Origin: Cristatella mucedo
Lineage: Eukaryota > Bryozoa > Phylactolaemata > Cristatellidae
Assembly: GCA_009760855.2 (NCBI GenBank)
Contig: WPIO01000030.1
Location: forward strand, 2,872,001-2,936,000
Length of the DNA: 64,000 nucleotides
Reading direction: 5' to 3'
The position numbers and the translations under genes were made by a program. Shown one piece after another: positions 47,725-58,300 of this stretch (positions are counted from its first letter, which is position 1; each line of letters starts with the position of its first letter). The notes beneath the pieces are model-generated. The model saw nothing but the letters and a program-made list of their open reading frames with translations, ran no database searches and was not told the DNA's origin.

Positions 47725-48720
47725 AGGACGTCATGCCACTTCACTGCAATGGTTCAAGCGGGAGACTCCAGAGCATGATGCCCACGGGCAAGGATCAACA
47801 GCGGAGCATTTCAAGTACGAAGTAACCTACGGCTAAGGGCTTAGTAAACTTTCCACAGTTTAGATTGTCCTCGATTCGATGTAATTTACAAAAAACCTAG
47901 GTTTACAATTGACACACTTCTGTAGCTATGCTTTGATCTCTATCAACCCTTGAACTAGCATATCTCTCAACTCACTTACTGTATATATTGTTGACACTTG
48001 TATTTGGATGGCAGCAAACTATCTCAAAGTAAATGAAAACAAATAAAATTTTCTAGCCATTATCCTAATTATTGCATATAAGAAATTGTACAGCCTAGCA
48101 AAAAAATCAGCCTAGCCAGCAGTTTTCACGTTCTATCTGCATGAAATTGAGAAGTCTACCTCCAAAATGACCTTTCAGAAGATGACCACATCAGCTCCAC
48201 AGTCAAGTCGTCCTAGTTTAAGCCTGGAGTCTCTCCGTTTTCATAGCCGAACACTTCTTGCCAGCATTCATTTGCTCTCCAACAAGAAGCCCACAGACTT
48301 CAAGGATCGGTCACACTTTCAGGTTCCTTCAGTCTATTGGTCTTGTCTACTTGCCAGAGGTTAATCATAAATCAGACTAGGCATCGTACCACGAGCTTGA
48401 CTGACTTAAGTTGCTATGCTTTAAGTCAACCTGAAATCCTTTGGGGACTGCAAATTTAGTTCGAATAATCCCACGAAACTCACTATTGAGTGACGTTAAG
48501 ATATCTACTTAATTGACGATATTAAAAAAGAAACTAAACTGGCACCTGTTTTCACTGCTTTCGCTCGATCCTTTTGGCTTATTGTCTGTGTGCTTATGAG
48601 TGCTGACGCTGTAAGTGCTATAGCGAAGCATCTGGTCATGCATCCTTTATAGCATACGTAAAGTGCCTATAAAGAGATTAAGTTCACTGAGAGTACTTTA
48701 AAAATACAGTATTGCAACAA
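47725..48720 (+). mobile_element. Degenerate LINE 3' half
   Basis: Starts at an 'LQWF...GRLQS' equivalent (cactgcaatggttcaagcgg). Passes 'SEDDHISSTVKSS' near 48175-48210 and ends with the tail (aaagtgcctataaagagatt, agttcactgagagtacttta) at about 48712. Confidence 0.7.
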
Positions 48721-48835
48721 TAGTTGTTACTACCATGCTTAAGAACAGTTATACTCCGATCCCCTCCCTTACATGCACCGGGTTTGCACTCAAAGGGGTG
48801 CACTCATTCGTATAGAGCACAAATAAGTAAATATT

Positions 48836-48985
48836 ATTTGGCTTAACAGCATCATTTTTATAGCATCAGAGGAGTCTTAACGGCTGTCAACACAGCTTGC
48901 AGTTAGCAACAGAGGATCGCCTACTGCAATATTTGAACCCACGACCTCAATCGGGAAGAGCAAGCACATCAACTCGTGAGCTAGG
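48836..48985 (-). mobile_element. SINE-A, diverged
   Basis: Body (tggcttaacagcatcatttt; agcatcagaggagtcttaac), B box (atatttgaacccacgacctc) and head remnant (aactcgtgagctagg). It abuts the LINE-B 3' end at 48986. Confidence 0.8.
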
Positions 48986-49765
48986 TAATGTAATGTATCT
49001 CCGTCTGTAACTCCACAAAGTCTTAAAGACTGTGTGGGTGTTACGTAGGAGTGTTTTGTATAGCACACTCACAGCCTAAGCGGCTTTCGGTACGCATTCG
49101 GTAGCCAACAGACTTCGTCTCACGCACCAAAGAGAAAGTGGGAAGCATAGCAGAGTCAGGAGAGCAGTTGAGGTAGTTAATAGCATGGAAGTAGCAGCTC
49201 AGGACTGCTGAAAAGGATGAGCCATAGTCGGCAGGAGGAGAGTAGTTGTCGTTGCGTAAGAATTGTGGAAGCGAGTTCCACAGTCTAGGACCTGCAGAGC
49301 TAAAGCTTCTGTCGCCAACTGTCTTTAAGCGGAGGAATGGGACAGCCAATTTATCATCCATACAGGATCTGAGGGAAAAAAGAGGCTGAAACCGGTGCTG
49401 CCTTTTAGCTAGGTATGAAGGAGCCAAGCCATGGCGGGCCTTGCGGGTCAGCCTAAAAGCATTGCTCTGTATTCGTTGGTCAACGGGCAGCCATCTAAGC
49501 TTTTTTAGCGAAGGAGACACGTGGTAAAACCTCTGGGACTTGAAGACTAGCCTTTCAGCACTATTCATAGCCAGCTGCAGTATCCCAGCCAAAAGGGAAT
49601 AACAATAATTAAGCCGAGACAGAATTAAGGAGCTAGTTAAATTTTTTGAAAGACTGTGGACGACAGCCTCTAATCTTAGATAAAGATCGGACGTGATGGC
49701 TAGCTGCAGATGCAGTCTTCTGAGTAAAGCTTTTAAAATGTAAGAAGCTGTCGGAAACGACATCT
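48986..49765 (-). mobile_element. LINE-B C-terminal RT region, single open frame
   Basis: The minus frame 49763-49041 (240 codons) encodes a CR1/L2-like C-terminus: LILSRLNYCYSLLAGI, LQLAMNSAERLVFKSQRFYH, LRWLPVDQRIQSNAFRLT, HGLAPSYLAKR and FSSAGPRLWNSLPQFLRND. Distinct from the main family (RWLPVDQR versus HWLPVKQR). The 3' end (aatgtatctccgtctgtaac) is shared with 30.04 kb. Confidence 0.88.
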
Positions 49766-49954
49766 AAATTGCATATTGCTATGACTGCCTTTTGGACTAA
49801 TCAAGCTGGCAAATTGTTCCGATAAGTCTCTGAATGTAGCATTAAAAGTCTTTAAATGTTATAAATGTAAATGTTACTTCCAATCATATTATGCTTGCTG
49901 AAATTGCGAATGTTGCCACTAACCAATGGGTCAAACTTAGTTTACAGCATAACA

Positions 49955-50110
49955 TATAAAATAAATAAATAAAATTCATGTATATAGCGCCATAAGAGAA
50001 CTTAATCTCTATTCAGGCGCTTCACATATGCCTCGGGGCTCAAGCCCACGACCTCAGTCACACCTTAGTCGGGGCGAGCACCTTAACCGGTAGACCAAAC
50101 CAGCTCGGCG
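49955..50110 (-). mobile_element. SINE-B with a LINE-like tail
   Basis: Reverse orientation: tRNA-like head (tggtctaccggttaaggtgc, B box gggcttgagcccc). The tail (gcgcctgaatagagattaag, ttctcttatggcgctatata) parallels the LINE 3' end at 45.73-45.77 kb, and (TTTA)n follows. Confidence 0.8.
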
Positions 50111-50554
50111 AAAGGATACAGCATACGTACAACATACAACATACAATATATAACAGGATACAGCATATGCAAGGGGCATGGAAAATGATTACATTTTCTG
50201 AAGGTGCTTTACAAATATATTATATTAGTATTATTACCAGGCCATTTCATGGTTTCTTGGTTTTTGCCTGTAGTTAGGTGATTAACTTAAAGCCAAGAAC
50301 GGAAATTACCCAGACATTGGATGCTAGCTGAATATTCTCTCTTCATGCAGTGCTTTCGCTCTGGACCGCTAGAAGTTTTTTGTGGATCTAATCACAAAGT
50401 ATTTAAAATATATCCTATCATATGTAATGCAGATTGTATATCCCATTTCGGCTAGCTTCCGTGTCTAGAACATAAAGAAATTAATTGTTCAAAATTTTCG
50501 TTTGATAATACTCTGATTTAGAATCAAGCTTCTGAGAGCCACATAAAAGCGTAA

Positions 50555-50715
50555 CGGGGAATTCAGGGTATTGCAAACACGAAAGGAGACAACTAAATTG
50601 TTTGCCTATTATATCGTTAAAAGCCTTAAAATCTATGCAGCATCGCTTAATGCCACATTTCTTCTTGAATGACCATAAGAGAAGACCACGAACTGAGAGG
50701 TTTTTTGCCATTCCA
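50555..50715 (-). pseudogene. Possible Ty3/gypsy reverse-transcriptase scrap
   Basis: The minus strand reads LLLWSFKKKCGIKRCCIDFK then AFNDIIGKQF. This resembles the gypsy RT block '[22 protein letters not shown]'. Short, isolated, no LTRs seen. Confidence 0.35.
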
Positions 50716-50719
50716 TGTT

Positions 50720-51690
50720 TTACAAAACCACTCTTACTTTCCCTAGCTTTTCACGATGCTTCAATACTATGCGTCAAGGCGACTACTCAATTGGTATGTC
50801 ATTGCCTGTATTCATTTAAAGCTGCATTTCCACTCGATACTTTTCTCCTAAATCAGTGCCAATTACGTGCCGATTTCGCTCTGGTTTGGGTTTCTACGTC
50901 ACTCCACATTAGCATCGGCAGCTGTCAAGAATGAGAAGCTACTTCTACTTTAAACCACATATTTTTTAGCCGCCCGAACAATCGTTATCCCGGACATTGC
51001 TTATGAACCTCAGACAGAAACAATATCGGCTGACGCTCGTATCTTCGAGTTTTATCGAGGCATTCAAGGCAAGTCCCTGATATAAGATTTGCGTGTATTG
51101 CCGCCACAGCCCAACCCACTTCGGAAGAGTAGACGGAGTACATTTGTATAATTCATGCACAGATACAGCAGTATTTGCCCTTTAGGCTCTCTGAGAAACC
51201 TTTTCACATCGGACTATATATAAAGACTTCATCTTTCAGTTATTGTTTGCAATTTGACATATAGGCCTACAATCTTCGGCTTGAGTGCCAAAGCAACAAT
51301 CTGAGCTAAAGGTGACGTGAAAGGCATCGGCATCGGCTAAGTAATTACAAAACTACCAGGTATTTTGAATAGCACTCTTGAAGATTAAAATCCTGCTGCA
51401 TGGAATAAAAACCCAAAGATAGTAGGCATTTGCAGATAAATATTTTAAAAGCAAAACATTTCCTGCTGTAGAATGCCAAAGCAAATAAGAAGATTACTGC
51501 GGCCACACTAATTAATACCTCTGACTTATATCAAACCCTAAATCATGCACAGTAGATGCGCAGAACGCAAATGAACCAAAATAGTTAACAAAAGACTAGG
51601 CCAGGCGAGTGGCGTATGAGATGCCGTTGAAGTGGTTACAGAGTTGATTATTGCATTGATTGTGTGTCTGTGTACCTATTGCATAGCTTA
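50720..51690. other. No recognised feature
   Basis: The plus open frame 50602-50934 has no splice or motif support. Confidence 0.3.
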
Positions 51691-51692
51691 AG

Positions 51693-51848
51693 TTATCGTA
51701 TCGCCCTACAGGTTTTCTGCATTTTTGTATCCCGACATGATGGCCACGAAAATTTGTTCCTGGCTGGCGGTGTGTGAAATACAGGTGTAGGGTCTACGAA
51801 GTAGTTGTTCTTGCCTGCATAGCACTGTGGTTTCACAATCGTGTATAC
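51693..51848 (-). CDS. Candidate terminal exon of an unidentified gene
   Basis: Two usable acceptors (after 51849, cattaggcag; or after 51825, gaaaccacag) open a frame ending at TAA 51693. It encodes QCYAGKNNYFVDPTPVFH, PPARNKFSWPSC and CRAIR. The Cys/Pro/Lys-rich composition looks coding. No partner exon identified. It lies downstream of, and on the same strand as, the mucin-like gene. Confidence 0.28.
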   Translation of the reverse strand, partial: VYTIVKPQCYAGKNNYFVDPTPVFHTPPARNKFSWPSCRDTKMQKTCRAIR

Positions 51849-51906
51849 CTGCCTAATGCAAGTATACGTAACTAGGGCCACACAAATAAACCTTACTTTA
51901 CTAGAC

Positions 51907-51912
51907 TTTATT
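51907..51912 (-). terminator. Candidate polyadenylation signal of the mucin-like gene
   Basis: TTTATT on the plus strand (AATAAA on the minus strand), 440 bp beyond the stop codon. It would give a 3' UTR of about 460 nt. Confidence 0.4.
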
Positions 51913-52351
51913 AATCTTACTTCCAGGAATGCATATATCACCATATACAATCCCACCACTTTTTTTCAAATATGACGTAAAATGCATCCTAATTCATGCA
52001 CCACGAAGATAAAAACACTCTCATTCCTTTGGCTGTAACTTGCATTCGGCTAAAGCAAAATTTGAGAAAATTAACTCTAAGGAAATAATTTCCCCACAAT
52101 CTGTGAAAACTTATAGTGTTAAATAGCTTTTTGGTATATTCTTTACTCAACAAGAAGCAGTATGTGAATGTAAATAAAGTAGTCGTAATGGCCAATAGGG
52201 CTGATGAAATGCAGGAGAGAAACACAAGATAAATGTACCGGGTACACGAAGTCACTGCAACTACCGTTGATTTGTGGGGCAAAAGCACTACAGGATTTTG
52301 GGAAGAGAAATTCCACGTTGTACAAGCGATACATCATAGACGGTGCAAAAC

Positions 52352-55300
52352 TTAGCGACCCTTGGGCTTCTTAGGTTTTTTTCCTGGTTTCTTTGGAGCT
52401 ATCGTGGTAGTTTTGATGGCCGGCTTCGTGGTGGCTGCTTTCTGGGTCGTCTGCTGCACTGGTACCGTCTGAGTAGAAACGCTGCTGTTAGCTGCCTTGG
52501 TGGTTTGAGGCGACTGGCTCGTCTGCTGAACTGGTGGCGTCTGAGTCGTACCACTGCTGTTAGCTGCTTTGGTGGTTAGAGGCAGCTGGGTCGTCTGCTG
52601 CACTTTTGCCGTCTGAGTCGTAGCACTGCTGTTAGCAGCTTTGTTGGTTTGTGGCTGCTGGGTCGTCTGCTGCACTGGTACCGTCTGGGGAGTTATGCTG
52701 CTGTTAGCTGCCTTGGTGGTTTGAGGCAGCTGGGTCGTCTGCTGCACTTTTGCCGTCTGAGTCGTAACACTGCTGTTAGCTGCTTTGGTGGTTTGTGGCT
52801 GCTTGGTCGTCTGCTGCACTGGTACCGTCTGGGGAGTTATGCTGCTGTTAGCTGCCTTGGTGATTTGAGGCTGCTGGGTCGTCTGCTGCACTTTTGCCGT
52901 CTGAGTCGTAACACTGCTGTTAGCTGCTTTGGTGGTTTGTGGCTGCTTGGTCGTCTGCTGCACTGGTACCGTCTGGGGAGTTGTGCTGCTGTTAGCTGCC
53001 TTGGTGGTTTGAGGCGACTGGCTCGTCTGCTGAACTGGTGGCATCTGAGTCGTACCAGTGCTGTTAGCTGGTTTGGTGGTTAGAGGCAGCTGGGTCGTCT
53101 GCTGCACTTTTGCCGTCTGAGTCGTAACACTGCTGTTAGCAGCTTTGTTGGTTTGTGGCTGCTGGGTCGTCTGCTGCACTGGTACCGTCTGGGGAGTTAT
53201 GCTGCTGTTAGCTGCCTTGGTGGTTTGAGGCAGCTGGGTCGTCTGCTGCACTTTTGCCGTCTGAGTCGTAACACTGCTGTTAGCTGCTTTGGTGGTTTGT
53301 GGCTGCTTGGTCGTCTGCTGCAGTGGTACCGTCTGGGGAGTTGTGCTGCTGTTAGCTGCCTTGGTGGTTTGAGGCGACTGGCTCGTCTGCTGAACTGGTG
53401 GCATCTGAGTCGTACCAGTGCTGTTAGCTGCTTTGGTGGTTAGAGGCAGCTGGGTCGTCTGCTGCACTTTTGCCGTCTGAGTCGTAACACTGCTGTTAGC
53501 AGCTTTGTTGGTTTGTGGCTGCTGGGTCGTCTGCTGCACTGGTACCGTCTGGGGAGTTATGCTGCTGTTAGCTGCCTTGGTGGTTTGAGGCAGCTGGGTC
53601 GTCTGCTGCACTTTTGCCGTCTGAGTCGTAACACTGCTGTTAGCTGCTTTGGTGGTTTGTGGCTGCTTGGTCGTCTGCTGCACTGGTACCGTCTGGGGAG
53701 TTATGCTGCTGTTAGCTGCCTTGGTGATTTGAGGCTGCTGGGTCGTCTGCTGCACTTTTGCCGTCTGAGTCGTAACACTGCTGTTAGCTGCTTTGGTGGT
53801 TTGTGGCTGCTTGGTCGTCTGCTGCACTGGTACCGTCTGGGGAGTTGTGCTGCTGTTAGCTGCCTTGGTGGTTTGAGGCGACTGGCTCGTCTGCTGAACT
53901 GATGGCATCTGAGTCGTACCAGTGCTGTTAGCTGCTTTGGTGGTTAGAGGCAGCTGGGTCGTCTGCTGCACTTTTGCCGTCTGAGTCGTAACACTGCTGT
54001 TAGCAGCTTTGTTGGTTTGTGGCTGCTGGGTCGTCTGCTGCACTGGTACCGTCTGGGGAGTTATGCTGCTGTTAGCTGCCTTGGTGGTTTGAGGCGACTG
54101 GCTCGTCTGCTGAACTGGTGGCGTCTGAGTCGTACCAGTGATGTTAGCTGCTTTGGTGGTTAACGGTAGCTGGGTCGTCTGCTGCACTTTTGTCGTCTGA
54201 GTCGTAACACTGCTATTAGCTGCTTTGGTGGTTTGTGACTGCTGGGTCGTCTGCTGCACGGGTACCGTCTGGGGAGTTATGCTGCTGTTAGCTGCCTTGG
54301 TGGTTTGAGGCAGCTGGCTCGTCTGCTGAACTGGTTGTGTCTGAGTCGTAACACTGCTGTTAGCTGCTTTGGTGGTTTGTGGCTGCTGGGTTGTCTGCTG
54401 AACTGATGCATTCTGGGAAGGAAAGCTGATGTTGGCTGCTTTGGTGGTTTGAAGTAACACGGTCGTCGGCTGAATCAGTAATGTTTGGGTACTATTGGAG
54501 GCTGATTTTGTGGTCTGACTCGTCACGTTGGTTAGGTTAAACGTTGTTACCTGGACAGCTATGCTGCTGCTAGCTGCTTTGGAGGTTTGAATTGGCTGGC
54601 TCGTCTGCTGAACCAGTGTCGTCAGAGAAACTGTGCTGCTGCTAGAGACTTGGGTTGTCAGAGGTAGCTGGCTCGTTGTAAGTGGCAGACTAGTCTGGGA
54701 AGACTGGCTGATTGGAAGTTGCTGGCTTGTCTGTGTTAGGAAGTCTGTCTGAAACACAGTGCTGGATTGAGTTATTTGACTCGCTTGAATTGGCTGGATA
54801 GACTGAGAAAACAGGCTGGACTCGAGTGATTGGTACGTCCCAGAAGAGGGATTCGTCGGATAAGACTGATAGCTCTGTGACGACTGATACTCATCTTGTG
54901 CCTGGTTCGTCTGAAGTGACTGGCTAGTAGGAGTATTCGATTGGCTAGGCTGGGTTGCGTCAAAAAAGAGGGTTGTCGCTACAGGCTGGTTTGTTTCTAG
55001 AGGCATATTAGTCTCAGACTGCGGCTTGAAGTAACTTGTCTGGATTGATTGGGGAGGTTCTGTGGGCTGTAGTGTTCCGTCTGTCTGAGAAGGCTGGCTC
55101 GTTTGTGCAGGTTGCATCGTCCCTGTTGGCAAGTTGGTAATGTCCACAGAAGCCGCTAAAAATTTGCCAAGATATAGTTATTTGCCGCTCAAAAATAGGC
55201 ACAAAGTTAAGAACATCTAATCAAGGTGTTGAAGGTGAAGGCCCTATGGGGTCACCAGGAGCTACACGGCCATGAATGATGCTGCATATTTGTCATAGGT

Positions 55301-58300
55301 ATTTTCAATAAGGGCATTGGAAACACCTGATGTTAAATACAGCTGCAAGCACAGTTTTTATGATGCAAGAAAGATTGCAACCCAAAAGGAAGACTGCAAA
55401 GGAAACAATCGAAACATTGAATATATTTAATGCCTTTAATAATGATTTGCATGCGACCATGCGCATGTTATCATGAAAAATAGTGAGAATAAATCCACAG
55501 GAATTATTTCTGCTAGCTTCATTGGACACATTCTCTACATTATGTTGCTACTTGGAAGATATGCACGTGGTGATTTGTTAGAGCCAACATTTAGTGCCAG
55601 AACCCTACTATTTTCCATGGTTCGTCTAATTTAAAATTTCATTTCATAGCGCTACGATTTCATTCAAATTTTTTTTACGAATGATGACGTTATCACATAC
55701 CATGTGTTGAGGATAAATTGCTTAGCCATTACCTATATTACTTTAGTTTTTGAATTATGATAACATATGTCAATTGAAAACGGTCATCCAGTGAGCCAAC
55801 TGCGGCGTACTGGCTACCCACAGATCTTTTATGGTGCGCATTCTTGATTGTCTGAGCTCACCTTTTTGTCTATGTAAGTGCCATGCTAACTGTAGGTTTT
55901 AATTTTATGCAAACACGCAGCTTCATCTATACATTTATTTTTTCCTGCCTTCTTGCATCTCCAACTCTCTGAACTTAGTAACCTCTGTACTGTAGATTTT
56001 AACGCGCCTAAAGCAGCAAGCTTCACGAAATTAAATGAATGGCAATAAAACTAAGCCAATGATGACGGTTGCCAGCCGTGTTACGCTCAAGTGGGAAATC
56101 CCCGAATAGCCCACCGACTCTGTTAACAGGTTCTTCCTCTTGTCTTTGCAGAAATTTAGGTGTTGTATACACAAACACTTCGACCCTGGCTAACCGCGTC
56201 AGCTTTACGTTAAAGCCTGCATGCTATCAAGGTAAAACAGAGCGACAGTTGGGGTTTCTTCGATACGGTCACATAAGCCAAAATTTTCAAGGCATTCATT
56301 AAATCCCAACTAAATTAGTTCTCTTAGGGCGCTCTATACAAAGGAATTATATATATTTTTTTATTTCCGTCACTCCTTACTCATAGGGTCACCCTATCCG
56401 CACAATACATAGCTTGGATTCGGAGCGAAAACAGAAGGCAAGCTTGGCTCTTCTATGCTCCTAGTCAGTTTTTTTCAAAATTAGCCACTGGTCATTAGCG
56501 TGCACAGGCTTCGTAGTAATAGCGTGTTGGTGCTTAGGTTAAATCACTCAACTTTAGATCTTTCCATGATATTGGCACGGCCTATCTATATAGTTGGATT
56601 TACATCTGGCTTCGTGGCCAGCCTGTCAGCTGTTCTCACTCTGGTTGGTCGCATGTGCTCCTGACTAAGTTTGAGTCTTTCTGTGCAACGCTTTAAGCCA
56701 ATATTCTCCCAGTGCTTCGACATCATAGCTCACTGCAAGCACATCATCTCGTGATTTGACGAAGTTGAAAAATCTAAAAGCCTAGCTGTTACACTCAGCT
56801 TTGGGCTCCGCCGGAGTAAATTGTCGTTTTGCCTGGCTGTGCGTTCCGAAACAGTGCACGTCTAGAAAAAGATCCTTACTTGCACGTGCATGAATTAGTA
56901 CATGCTATATACCTAAGTGCTGCCATGTGGCCATGCAGCTTTTGTTTCCTCTCGTGCTTTACCGAGTACGATTGATGCGATTTGATTAATGCTCTCCTAT
57001 GGTGAGCACATTGCCTTTCATAAAATATGGCTTATTGCTTTCGTGGTTCTGACTTTTAAGGCTCAAAAATGAATAGCGATTTCTTTCTCTAATCGTGCTT
57101 TGCAAAGGCTTATTATCATTAATATTGGAATGCAAAATACTGCTCACTAGCAATTTAAAATGTCAGACAAGTCGGTCGGGATGTGGTACTGTCGGCTGTA
57201 GTGTAGTCCTTGTAGTACCAAGATACTAATTTGTTTTGAAGATACAAGAGCCATTGCTTGGCTGTGCTTCCAGGTTAGTCATTAGTAGCAGTATTTAATT
57301 GCAGTGCAGCCAGCTATGAAGCCACCGGCTGCAAGTTTTCGGCTAATAGTCACAATCCAATTGATATGATGACCCTAATTTCGCACCATGCATTAACCAC
57401 ACTAAAATGCAGTTTGATTTTGTGAAACTAACAATTTAGTTCATAATGGCTACAAGGCTAATTATTATTAGGATGATTTACTTGGAGTTTGTAATTAAAG
57501 ATACCAGAATATAGGGATGGTGTTAAATTCCTGTAATGCAACTCGTCAACTAGATTTGGGTTTGCATCGTCCCATAGCTGTTTCACATTTTCGTACTTGT
57601 GCTGTCCTAGAGTGTTTAGACTGCTCTAGATGTTTTCGAGAACGATCGCTTCAAATTTTTTTCTCCAAAGTAGAGTATTTTTTTCCAAAGTAGAGTACTT
57701 TTTTCCAAAGTAGAGCTTAGATTCAGGTCTTCATCTCGGCTCACGCGGGAGGGACGACTGGCTACTGCTACAGTCGCAATGGCGAGGCCACTACTGATGT
57801 GCTATTTCCGATTCTTAGCCAACCTATACTGTGGAAAAACATTATTGCTACTGCCTCTTGCTATGTACGATGATACACAGAAGCGAAAGGCTTCAGTTTC
57901 TGTTACCGTTTGTCATAGGTGAGCATATTACTCCTGGGTCAAACAGGGAGCTGACTATTTGCGATCTTTCTTGCTAAATGTAATTTGTTATTTCAGAAAC
58001 TTCGCAGGCACTCACTTACCTAATTTTCTATCAATGCACAGAGTTTGCGCCGATTATTTATCAGTACGGTAAAAATGTCAAACAGGTCAAATGCAAAAAT
58101 AATTGCTGCGATCAGCTAGAATTTAAATGAGGCCGCGATTTTGATCAGTTTTAAAAAGAGTAGGAGGTAAAGGAGAACTCTAGCCCAATAACTTAATTAG
58201 GAAAGAATTTGATATTGTTCTTGCGACAGCTAGACTAAGCGCACATTATTCATTTTAACTTGTAATAGCCAAGCTCACATAGGATAAATGCTATAAGTCC

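Noticed and set aside
18765-50110. tRNA genes suggested by A- and B-box matches
   Set aside because: No cloverleaf can be drawn, and the matches sit in multi-copy SINEs with a common body and tail.
52343-53902. Plus-strand open frames of 78-144 codons rich in Leu/Arg/Trp/Tyr
   Set aside because: They are antisense translations of the 72-bp coding repeats of the mucin-like gene and repeat with the same period.
55145-55147. GTG at 55147 as the start of the mucin-like protein
   Set aside because: The frame continues upstream to a splice acceptor, and an exon 1 with ATG, signal peptide and matching phase exists at 58854.
56150-56232. Apparent exon with strong acceptor and donor (NLGVVYTNTSTL)
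   Set aside because: The peptide is the 'NLGV' block of CR1/L2 reverse transcriptases and is followed by the LINE tail; it is a repeat.
57700-57925. Plus-strand frame of about 75 codons including MARPLLMCYF
   Set aside because: Starts inside a 20-bp tandem repeat, has no splice support and no recognisable motif.
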